Shown in pieces: positions 25,382 through 30,731 of a stretch of 37,438 bases of DNA. Made by a program: the position numbers and the translations under genes. How positions within the stretch are numbered: position 1 is the stretch's first letter; each line of letters starts with the position of its first letter. The notes under the pieces were generated by a model. It made no database searches. It worked only from the letters and a program-made list of their open reading frames with translations, and had not been told where the DNA came from. The DNA comes from a virus. Location: positions 1-37,438 of the IMG/VR virus record IMGVR_UViG_3300022602_000236; one strand, written 5' to 3'.

Positions 25382-25589
25382 ATTTTGACTTGGAAGCGTA
25401 GATACTGCAAATAGGATCTTGAGACTTATATGCACAGCGGACTGCAATTGGGTCGATGCCCTTTACAATTGCAGACTCAATATTTCTCTCCATAGATTTT
25501 AATTCTGCGTATTGATTAAAACTACATGCTCCAACAACTGAAAGAAAACCAACTAAAATTGCAAGAATAAACACTTTATCATTTTCCAT
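25380..25589 (-). CDS. Small membrane protein or lipoprotein
   Basis: 69 residues with a strong ribosome site (AAGGAG). A hydrophobic segment (about 7-22, VFILAILVGFLSVVGAC) ends in V-G-A-C, compatible with a lipobox. The exported part carries SAIVKGIDPIAVRCAYKS and ends near PICSIYASKSK. The IxxGxDPIxxRCAY...C..YA pattern recurs in small phage membrane proteins that I cannot assign a function. Two Cys in the exported part may form a disulfide. A spanin-like role is conceivable given the neighbouring lysis gene at 26239, but not shown. Confidence 0.6.
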   Translation of the reverse strand: MENDKVFILAILVGFLSVVGACSFNQYAELKSMERNIESAIVKGIDPIAVRCAYKSQDPICSIYASKSK

Positions 25590-25603
25590 TTATTTCTCCT
25601 TAA

Positions 25604-25786
25604 TTACCAACTACCATCATCAATAACAAGCCGAATCGAAATTGGACCTAATATCAAATACAAACTGTACATTGACGGATCCATATCGTTTGGTTTATTA
25701 AACTCTTTATAAAATCTCCAATGATATGGATTTACTGCAAGAGAAACCCATATACCAGAATACTTAAGATAATTCTTTAACTGCAT
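25604..25786 (-). CDS. Small hypothetical protein
   Basis: About 60 residues from the ATG at 25786; a GTG 11 codons upstream extends it further into the ClpP gene but has no better support. Aromatic-rich sequence (MQLKNYLKYSGIWVSLAVNP, then YHWRF) and a C-terminal LYLILGPISIRLVIDDG that is mildly hydrophobic. It overlaps the end of the ClpP-like gene by 23 nt. I do not recognise it. Confidence 0.5.
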   Translation of the reverse strand: MQLKNYLKYSGIWVSLAVNPYHWRFYKEFNKPNDMDPSMYSLYLILGPISIRLVIDDGSW

Positions 25787-26321
25787 CACATAATCCCATT
25801 TTCTTTGCTTCAATCGCACTTAACCAAATATCCTGAGGTGGAAGCAACATCTCACGAATTTCGGCTTCTTTTAAACCAGTACATTTTTTATAATGAGCAA
25901 TCATTTTCTTTGTTGTTAAATCAAATTCTTTAACAGTTGCAAACAACTCATGCTCTTTACCAATTGCACCCCATGAATATTGATGGGATAAAATTGATGT
26001 GTTTGGAGTAAGAATGCGATGTCCTGGACTTCCAGCAATAAAAATCATTAGACCAGCAGAAGCCACTTGACCAAGACCGATAGTTCTAATTGGAATTGCA
26101 GAACCACGCATAGTATCAATTAATGCAAATGCTGCATTTAAATCACCACCAGGACTTGTGATAATTAAATTAAGAAGTTCTGGTCTTTCTTCAGCAAAGT
26201 TGGCTTCAAAAATCCACTCAACAGCGTTCTTAACACTATTAAGGGTTATCTCCTCCATCAGTAATAGAAAAGAGTGTTTGGATTGTTCCTCTTTCAATTG
26301 CAGATTCAGTTTTGACATCAT
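25764..26321 (-). CDS. ClpP-like serine peptidase
   Basis: About 185 residues from tandem ATGs at 26321/26318, similar to ClpP (about 195). An upstream in-frame ATG at 26360 would give 198; an ATG at 26258 would cut the first strand. Catalytic residues of peptidase family S14 are visible: Ser in GLGQVASAG (about 88), His in SILSHQY (about 113) and Asp in PPQDIW (about 164). The oxyanion/first-sheet motif LIITSPGGD is present. It forms the proteolytic barrel that works with host Clp ATPases, or acts in virion maturation as in some phages. It overlaps the SleB-type hydrolase gene by about 80 nt. No ATPase subunit is seen in this window. Confidence 0.85.
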   Translation of the reverse strand: MMSKLNLQLKEEQSKHSFLLLMEEITLNSVKNAVEWIFEANFAEERPELLNLIITSPGGDLNAAFALIDTMRGSAIPIRTIGLGQVASAGLMIFIAGSPGHRILTPNTSILSHQYSWGAIGKEHELFATVKEFDLTTKKMIAHYKKCTGLKEAEIREMLLPPQDIWLSAIEAKKMGLCDAVKELS

Positions 26322-26847
26322 AGTATTTACCACTTTCTTTATAAAATATATGTCTACCAATTACGGTAGTCTTCTCTAACTTCCACTTCGGATTAACATA
26401 ATCTGCGTGATAATATAACGCACCTTTGGTTATATCTTTTAATTTCTCATAGTTAGCATAAACAAACAATGCTACATCTTTTGATTGTTGATATGCTGCA
26501 CTTTCTTTATTAATTTTGAATGGGGCGCATACCCAAGAGAATTGACAAACAGTTAAACCTTGCCAGAAGGTTTTTTGTTTAACAACTCCACATATATCTT
26601 TTGGAAATCGTGGATCTTGAGTTCTATTAAGCGTAACCATTGCGACTGCTTTTTTACCATCTTCGGATTCATATCCTGCTTCATGGTAAATATTGTCTGC
26701 TAGACAATCAACTTCTTTTTGACTTTCCTTGGTTAATTGATTATAACCTACATCAAGTATTAATGAATCAGATAATGCATTTCTGGTTAGAAGTATTGCA
26801 CAGATTCCTAATAATATAATTGGTATGTATATACGATATTTACGCAT
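26239..26847 (-). CDS. SleB/CwlJ-type cell wall hydrolase with N-terminal membrane anchor
   Basis: 202 residues with a strong AAGGAG site. Residues 5-25 form a hydrophobic signal or signal-anchor (IYIPIILLGICAILLT). The enzyme part matches the Hydrolase_2 family: CLADNIYHEAGYESEDGKKA (catalytic-type Glu in YHEA), VAMVTLNR, FPKDICGVVKQK, CQFSWVC, and GALYYHADYVNPKW. These enzymes cleave peptidoglycan glycan strands. The N-terminal anchor suggests a SAR-type or secreted endolysin. It is one of several wall-degrading activities in the window. Confidence 0.85.
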   Translation of the reverse strand: MRKYRIYIPIILLGICAILLTRNALSDSLILDVGYNQLTKESQKEVDCLADNIYHEAGYESEDGKKAVAMVTLNRTQDPRFPKDICGVVKQKTFWQGLTVCQFSWVCAPFKINKESAAYQQSKDVALFVYANYEKLKDITKGALYYHADYVNPKWKLEKTTVIGRHIFYKESGKYYDVKTESAIERGTIQTLFSITDGGDNP

Positions 26848-26865
26848 ATAATCTCCTTTTTAGTT

Positions 26866-26890
26866 AAAAGAAAGAGAGCGGATGCTCTCT
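26866..26890 (-). terminator. Hairpin terminator between the 91-residue gene and the SleB-type gene
   Basis: A 7-bp stem AGAGAGC/GCTCTCT (26873-26879 with 26884-26890), 4-nt loop and a T-rich tail TTCTTTT on the minus strand. It lies 11 bp after the stop of the 26902 gene and just before the SleB-type ribosome site. Confidence 0.65.
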
Positions 26891-26901
26891 CTCAATCCCT
26901 A

Positions 26902-27177
26902 TCAGGTGGACTTTTTGCTATTAGTCTTAGTATCTAGTGGGATGTTTGAAACGAAACCATTCAAAGCTGCTGCTTTTGCAATGATATCCGATTCGCTTGG
27001 GTAAGCAGGGAATCCAGGATGTTCTGGAACTGTGCCACCATTGATTTTAGCAGATTCGACTTTTACTTGCCAGTCGTTGCTAACTTGTTCACGTTTACCA
27101 TAGTAATCCTCGGTAAGCATGTCTTTCGCCATTTTTAAAAGTTCAAGGCGAATCTCGAACGGAGTCATGTTTGACAT
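26902..27177 (-). CDS. Conserved T4-like phage protein, unknown
   Basis: 91 residues, opening with MTPFEIRLELLKMAKDML then TEDYYGKRE, an N-terminus common among small proteins of aquatic T4-like phages. The middle has PEHPGFPAYPSESDII, and the C-terminus is Lys/Ser/Thr-rich. Likely a helical hairpin then a flexible tail. A perfect TATAAATA late box (27243-27250) and a hairpin with a U-run precede it. The ribosome site is AGGAGAAGTAAA. Function unknown; late expression suggests a virion or assembly role. Confidence 0.65.
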   Translation of the reverse strand: MSNMTPFEIRLELLKMAKDMLTEDYYGKREQVSNDWQVKVESAKINGGTVPEHPGFPAYPSESDIIAKAAALNGFVSNIPLDTKTNSKKST

Positions 27178-27200
27178 TTTACTTCTCCTGTGTTGTGTGT

Positions 27201-27230
27201 AAAAAAAATAGAACTTTTATTGAGAGTTCC
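27201..27230 (-). terminator. Hairpin plus U8 in the leader between 27246 and 27177 genes
   Basis: GGAACT/AGTTCT (27230-27225 with 27215-27210, one G-U pair), 9-nt loop, then A and eight T's on the minus strand. It would end transcripts coming from the Cpn10/27246 side. It also lies downstream of the late box at 27243, so it may attenuate late transcripts. Confidence 0.5.
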
Positions 27231-27242
27231 CAACTCACTTAT

Positions 27243-27250
27243 TATTTATA
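27243..27250 (-). promoter_or_regulatory. Perfect T4 late promoter box TATAAATA
   Basis: The minus strand reads TATAAATA exactly, overlapping the stop codon of the 27246 gene. The predicted start, near 27237, is about 60 nt before the 91-residue gene. An intact T4 consensus box, together with gp33 in this genome, supports T4-style late transcription. Confidence 0.6.
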
Positions 27251-27776
27251 ATCTAATAAAATTAAACTCTACTTCAGAATACTTATTTTGAAGAGCATTC
27301 CAATGTTTTCTCCACGCATCAATTCTTTGTTGCTCAGAATCTTTGTTAACATCATTGACATATGTACTTGTAAAACTTTCTACAGTATTAGTAAAGTAAG
27401 AATCACAACCATATATGTCAATAACATCAACGTACATATTTAAAACTAATGCAGCAGCAACATGCCCTGAACTGTACATTTCTGGAATTTTATAGTTAGT
27501 ATCAATTATAATTACACCATAACGATTTTCAATATAATCCTGAAATTTTAATTCGCCAGCAGTTCGCCATGCTTGTTTAGTGACAAATATTTGATCTTCT
27601 TTACATTGAATTAAATTTGGTTTGGCAAACCATGCATGCATGATATTGCCATCCATAATAACAGTACCATCAACAGTGGTCCAGGGAATGTTACATCCCA
27701 TAACATAATCATACCCTAGTTTACCTTTAAAGGCAACTCTAGATGGTCCATTGCAAAGTACTGCTGCTGAAGACAT
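27246..27776 (-). CDS. Rossmann-like protein with Cst/MptE-type motifs
   Basis: 176 residues. The N-terminus AAVLCNGPSR resembles the nucleotide-binding GNGPS loop of GT42 sialyltransferases and DUF115/MptE-like enzymes. The segment YSSGHVAAALVLNMYVDVID followed by IYGCD (about 123-147) resembles their SG...A...A..L....I.L.GID motif. The C-terminus is helical and charged. It could be a sugar- or nucleotide-transferring enzyme, for example for surface modification. It is shorter than typical GT42 (about 250), so this is a fold-level guess. It overlaps Cpn10 by 1 nt. Confidence 0.55.
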   Translation of the reverse strand: MSSAAVLCNGPSRVAFKGKLGYDYVMGCNIPWTTVDGTVIMDGNIMHAWFAKPNLIQCKEDQIFVTKQAWRTAGELKFQDYIENRYGVIIIDTNYKIPEMYSSGHVAAALVLNMYVDVIDIYGCDSYFTNTVESFTSTYVNDVNKDSEQQRIDAWRKHWNALQNKYSEVEFNFIRL

Positions 27777-28036
27777 TATTCAGCCACTGCAACAATAAAT
27801 TCTTCTTTGATCATAATGCGCTGAGCGTCACCAATCTTAACAACAGCACCTTTGTTCCATTCAAGGTAAATAACATCACCGACTTTTACATCGGTGACAT
27901 CTGGACCAATGGCTAGAACTGTACCTGTTTTTGATTGATCAAATCCAGCACCTTCAAGAATAATACCAGACTGAGTAGTATTTTCTCGTTTGTTCTCTGC
28001 TACGAGAACAAACTTTTTCATTGGTTTAATTTCCAT
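27776..28036 (-). CDS. GroES-like co-chaperonin (Cpn10)
   Basis: 86 residues, slightly shorter than host GroES (about 96). Family landmarks: KPMKKFVLVAENK at the start, the mobile-loop region TTQSGIILEGAG (about 20-31), TGTVLAIGPDVTDVKVGDVI (about 37-56), YLEWNKG and the IMIKEEFIVAVAE end. It would cap host GroEL, in place of T4 gp31, and unlike gp31 it has clear GroES sequence similarity. The gene overlaps its neighbours by 1 nt on each side. Confidence 0.88.
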   Translation of the reverse strand: MEIKPMKKFVLVAENKRENTTQSGIILEGAGFDQSKTGTVLAIGPDVTDVKVGDVIYLEWNKGAVVKIGDAQRIMIKEEFIVAVAE

Positions 28037-28500
28037 TAGAATGAATACTTTAGACTTGCTTGAACAGTATTACCATCAAATGCGCTTACGCGATCTTGAC
28101 CGTATTGACGATAGAAGTCAACACCTGCTTTAAAACCACCACCCAATGGAACAGATGCGCCAGCACCAACACGCAACGCATATCCGTCAGCAGTTGATCC
28201 TACGTTGTTCAAATATGATGCGCCAACCTTTGGTGTTAGAGTAACATTACCAAGTTTGTAGATATCATAACCAGCAACAACGCTGTATTTGTCTTGGTTA
28301 TTTGCTGATTGATTCAAACGAGAAAATTCTCCCTCAACAGAAACTTTACCAAATTGCTCACCAGCAGTTACACCATAGTGAGAATGGTTTTTACCAGAAT
28401 CTTGATGTGATTCATCTTTAGCACCAAATACTCCAACTTCAACAGCCTGAGCGACACCAAATGTTGCCAATAGTGCGATTAACAAAATACCTTTTTTCAT
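28036..28500 (-). CDS. Outer-membrane beta-barrel protein with signal peptide
   Basis: 154 residues. A classic signal peptide (MKKGILLIALLATFGVAQAV, cleavage after AQA) is followed by alternating hydrophobic/polar strands with Gly and aromatic girdles (VEVGVFG, HYGVTAG, VSVEGEFSRL, YSVVAGYDI, TLTPKVGASYL, ALRVGAGASV, GFKAGVDFYRQY) and a terminal VQASLKYSF. A final Phe is the BAM insertion signal of proteobacterial outer-membrane proteins. The size fits an 8-strand barrel. Phage barrels of this kind (for example lambda Lom) reach the host surface; receptor masking or superinfection exclusion is a reasonable but unproven role. Ribosome site AAGGAG. Confidence 0.8.
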   Translation of the reverse strand: MKKGILLIALLATFGVAQAVEVGVFGAKDESHQDSGKNHSHYGVTAGEQFGKVSVEGEFSRLNQSANNQDKYSVVAGYDIYKLGNVTLTPKVGASYLNNVGSTADGYALRVGAGASVPLGGGFKAGVDFYRQYGQDRVSAFDGNTVQASLKYSF

Positions 28501-28523
28501 ATAACTCCTTAAATTAATAAAAT

Positions 28524-28554
28524 GGTTGGTTATTCTGTTACGAGGAAACCAACC
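28524..28554 (-). terminator. Hairpin at the 3' end of the tmRNA coding piece
   Basis: GGTTGGTT (28554-28547) pairs perfectly with AACCAACC (28531-28524) across a 15-nt loop on the minus strand, followed by ATTTTATTAATTT. It may be the last tmRNA helix, the transcription terminator, or both. It ends 13 bp before the ribosome site of the outer-membrane protein gene. Confidence 0.55.
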
Positions 28555-28571
28555 GAAACCCTAAGCAGCGT

Positions 28572-28604
28572 TTAGGCTGCTAATGCGAACAGTTCGTCGT
28601 TTGC
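28572..28604 (-). other. tmRNA tag reading frame (ANDELFALAA-stop)
   Basis: The resume codon GCA (28604-28602) is followed by AAC GAC GAA CTG TTC GCA TTA GCA GCC and TAA. The upstream context and GCAAACGACGAA string are shared with E. coli ssrA. The ALAA end is the ClpX recognition signal. A stem GCAGC/GCTGC flanks the stop codon as in other tmRNAs. Confidence 0.92.
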
Positions 28605-28688
28605 GTTTACGTTGTTTTAGTTTTTATGTCTTCTCTGACAAGTTGTCCACTTCTGTACTTGTTGCCCTGTCGAAACCTAGTCACCCCC

Positions 28689-28789
28689 ATCAGAAACATA
28701 CTATGGTGAAATTGACTTACATCGTAGAGGTCACGGCTTACCAATCCTGATCCCAACCTTTCGGTTTTGTAGAGATTTAAGTATGCTTC
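28689..28789 (-). other. tmRNA intervening transcribed spacer
   Basis: This 101-nt segment separates CCA from the 5' G of the coding piece. Its ends pair: GAAGCATACT (28789-28780) with AGTATGTTTC (28702-28693), ten pairs with one G-U, stacking next to the acceptor stem. Inside is AACC-GAAA-GGTT, a GNRA-loop hairpin. In known two-piece tmRNAs this spacer is removed by tRNA-type processing. Confidence 0.8.
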
Positions 28790-28866
28790 TGGTGGAGGTG
28801 GGGAGAATCGAACTCCCGTCCAGAACACTTTTCTAGTTGCTTCGTACAACCATCTCACCTACACAT

Positions 28867-28895
28867 AGTATACTTTATTTATACCTGTTTGTCAA
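28867..28895 (-). promoter_or_regulatory. Near-consensus sigma70 promoter of the tmRNA gene
   Basis: On the minus strand TTGACA (28895-28890, 6/6), a 17-bp spacer and TATACT (28872-28867, 5/6). The predicted start is near 28860. The -35 box lies within the last codons of the DUF2061 gene. The strength and independence suggest host polymerase transcribes the tmRNA from early infection. Confidence 0.82.
28876..28883 (-). promoter_or_regulatory. T4-type late box TATAAATA embedded in the tmRNA promoter spacer
   Basis: The sequence GGTATAAATAAAG within the sigma70 spacer contains an exact TATAAATA late box. Its start would be near 28871, upstream of the acceptor piece. It overlaps the stop codon of the DUF2061 gene. 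If used, the tmRNA would be made early by sigma70 and late by gp55/gp33. Confidence 0.5.
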
Positions 28896-29106
28896 GTATT
28901 TCTTTACCAGCGTCGATTCTGTTCCATGCTCGCTCGTGGAAATAATATAGAACACTATTCACAACCAAAGCAAAAGAAACTACACCGAGCCCAACCATCC
29001 AAGAACCAGAAGAAATATATCCTCCGATAAAATTTGTGATTGTTACAAGAATTCGCCATGTTGCGACTTTACCAATAGATCGCATCGCCTTTTCATAAAA
29101 TAACAT
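28879..29106 (-). CDS. DUF2061 small membrane protein
   Basis: 75 residues with two hydrophobic segments (about 19-37 and 40-58) and the family pattern: KAMRSIGKVATWRILVTITN at the start and SVLYYFHERAWNRIDAG at the end (Y-Y-x-H-E-R-x-W-N). DUF2061 proteins are small inner-membrane proteins of unknown function common in proteobacteria and found in some aquatic phages. It follows the Bug-like gene by 1 nt, and its 3' end holds the tmRNA promoter. Confidence 0.82.
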   Translation of the reverse strand: MLFYEKAMRSIGKVATWRILVTITNFIGGYISSGSWMVGLGVVSFALVVNSVLYYFHERAWNRIDAGKEILDKQV

Positions 29107-30075
29107 TTAGTTGCCTTTCTGAGTAGAAATTACTTTACTAACAACAGGATCATATCTTTTTTCAAAATCTAATATGTATTTTGTTGTCTCTTTAGATTCT
29201 AGTAATTTTTGATTAACAAACATCATGTTAGATGCAAGAGAATCCTGGACTTCTTTAGATTGAAGAGCCTTTTTAAATTCTTTGTTATACCATTCTACAA
29301 CTTCAGATGATGTATCTGGAGGTAATACTAATGGAATATCTAAATTAAACACAATATCTGGATAAACAGAGGCAAATGTTTGAACTTTAGGAATTGATTT
29401 AATTGGTTGCGCAGAAGAAACGCCAATGATTTTAACCTTACCTGCTATGTGCGCCTGATAAGAAATTGCCAAAGGCATAACACCGAATCTAATGTGTTTA
29501 GCCATAACTTCAGCCAATACATCATTTGGACCTTTATAATCAACACGAACTAAATGCTGTTGATCTTCAATAAATCCAATATGCTGTTGTAACAATTCAT
29601 AAAATAAACGAGCAGCAGCACCTGGATCTCCCTGTGTAACTGGTTCAGTTTTTGTTACTTTAGCATATTCTTTAATAGAATTTACTGGATCATCTACACT
29701 GGCAACTAATGTCATTGGGATAGAAGCCATGTTCAACACATAAGTAAAATCCTTTGCTCCAAATTCTTTATTTGGCATTGTAATTTTATCAGTAGCAGCA
29801 ATTCCTGGTACACTTCCAGATAATGATGCATATGGATTATTCTTTTGTCTAAAAATATAATCATTAACTATAGAACCACCTGCTCCTGGTTTATCAATAA
29901 TAACAAATTTGGCATTTGTATTTTCTTCAACTTTTTTTGTAATAATCCGAGCAGAGATCTCCATAGCATTACCAGCTGAAAACGGAGTATACACTTCAAT
30001 AAGTTTATTTGGCTCCCATGCATGAGCAATAATCGGAGCAAATAAACATGCCAATAATGTGTGTTTTAATTTCAT
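29107..30075 (-). CDS. Bug/TctC-family periplasmic solute-binding protein
   Basis: 322 residues, the usual length for the family. A signal peptide (MKLKHTLLACLFAPIIAHAW, cleavage after AHA) is followed by the family start PNKLIEVYTPFSAGNAMEIS, then ARIITKKVEE and the second signature IIDKPGAGGSIVNDYIF. Bug proteins are secreted receptors of tripartite tricarboxylate transporters, binding carboxylates or other small acids in the beta-strand loop PFxAG. The family is enormously expanded in Burkholderiales. A phage copy could raise host uptake of an organic acid or sense it; the ligand is unknown. The ribosome site is GAAAGG. No TctA/TctB partner is in the window, so it would rely on host transporters. 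Confidence 0.88.
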   Translation of the reverse strand: MKLKHTLLACLFAPIIAHAWEPNKLIEVYTPFSAGNAMEISARIITKKVEENTNAKFVIIDKPGAGGSIVNDYIFRQKNNPYASLSGSVPGIAATDKITMPNKEFGAKDFTYVLNMASIPMTLVASVDDPVNSIKEYAKVTKTEPVTQGDPGAAARLFYELLQQHIGFIEDQQHLVRVDYKGPNDVLAEVMAKHIRFGVMPLAISYQAHIAGKVKIIGVSSAQPIKSIPKVQTFASVYPDIVFNLDIPLVLPPDTSSEVVEWYNKEFKKALQSKEVQDSLASNMMFVNQKLLESKETTKYILDFEKRYDPVVSKVISTQKGN

Positions 30076-30077
30076 AA

Positions 30078-30731
30078 TTAAATACCTTTCATATTTTTAT
30101 AATCTAGTCTGAGTTTTCTAAATCCACCGATCCAGTTGTCGCGTTTTTCAATAAACAATCTTGGATCATCGTTATTAACAGCCATAATAATAACAAGCCT
30201 TCCAATTGGAATTCCTGTTCTTTCTTCAAATGCTACAGCATAAGCTGCAGTTTGCATAAAATAATTATAGATATCATCTCTATCTTTTGGCTTACTTGAG
30301 GTTTTAAAATCTATAACAGAAAGTTTACCTTGGAAGTCTGCGATGCAATCGACTGTTCCTGCGACTTGTAAAAAGTCTGAATATAACGGAGTTTCCAGGC
30401 AGTGAATGTTATCGATGTCATCGAGCCATAATTTGATTGAGTTAAACATTTCGAGGTCAAACATATCGGCTTCGAATAGGTTTCCTCGTAAATAGTCTTC
30501 ACAGTACTTGTGAATTCGTGTTCCTCTTGCGCTGGCTTTTCCAGAAATTCTGTTCGCTTCTTCTTCTCCAACCCTGCGTCTCCACTCTGCGATTCCTTTT
30601 GCTGAGTGGAGTCCTGTGATCGTTGTGACGGAAGGATAGGATTTACCCGATGGTGTGTTATATAACCTAATTCCATCTGAAGAAGTTATGCGTTCAAGTT
30701 TTGGAAAATCATAATGTATAAAATTTCGCAT
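30078..30731 (-). CDS. PD-(D/E)XK superfamily exonuclease (RecB/MGME1-like)
   Basis: 217 residues. The core motifs are ASARGTRIHKYCEDYL (motif with conserved His, about 68-83), AGTVDCIADFQGKLSVIDFK (motif II/III with catalytic Asp, then D-x-K, about 123-142) and MQTAAYAVAFEE (Q-x-x-x-Y, about 159-170). This is the arrangement of Cas4/RecB-type and MGME1-like nucleases. Likely used for phage recombination, DNA end processing or host DNA degradation. Starts 1 nt into the GH19 endolysin stop. Confidence 0.82.
   Translation of the reverse strand: MRNFIHYDFPKLERITSSDGIRLYNTPSGKSYPSVTTITGLHSAKGIAEWRRRVGEEEANRISGKASARGTRIHKYCEDYLRGNLFEADMFDLEMFNSIKLWLDDIDNIHCLETPLYSDFLQVAGTVDCIADFQGKLSVIDFKTSSKPKDRDDIYNYFMQTAAYAVAFEERTGIPIGRLVIIMAVNNDDPRLFIEKRDNWIGGFRKLRLDYKNMKGI

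Larger units (their letters stand above)
28522..28860 (-). ncRNA. ssrA: Circularly permuted (two-piece) tmRNA
   Basis: The parts of a tmRNA are present in permuted order. First (minus, about 28860-28790) is the acceptor piece, with T-arm GGGAG-TTCGATT-CTCCC (28817-28801), acceptor strand CACCTCC, discriminator A and encoded CCA (28792-28790). A ~101-nt spacer follows. Then comes the coding piece starting GGGGGTGACTAGGTTTCGAC at 28688, matching the conserved tmRNA 5' end and D-loop. GGGGGUG pairs fully with CACCUCC, and the third pair is G-U, the alanine identity element. The tag frame (28604-28572) encodes ANDELFALAA then TAA. Permuted tmRNA genes are known in alphaproteobacteria, cyanobacteria and some betaproteobacteria; the tag resembles betaproteobacterial ANDERFALAA. 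End points are approximate. Confidence 0.92.

Noticed and set aside
25787-25819. Upstream GTG start for the small gene ending at 25604
   Set aside because: It would deepen the overlap with the ClpP-like gene without any ribosome site; the ATG at 25786 is simpler.
28607-28858. 83-residue open frame on the minus strand
   Set aside because: It lies entirely within the tmRNA gene, crosses its acceptor stem, spacer and coding piece, and has no family likeness or ribosome site.
28790-28866. Ordinary tRNA gene (T-arm, acceptor strand and CCA are present)
   Set aside because: The 5' flank gives only 6 of 7 acceptor pairs, only 38 nt separate acceptor from T-stem, and no D-arm or anticodon arm folds. 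The true 5' acceptor strand is at 28688-28682 in the tmRNA coding piece.
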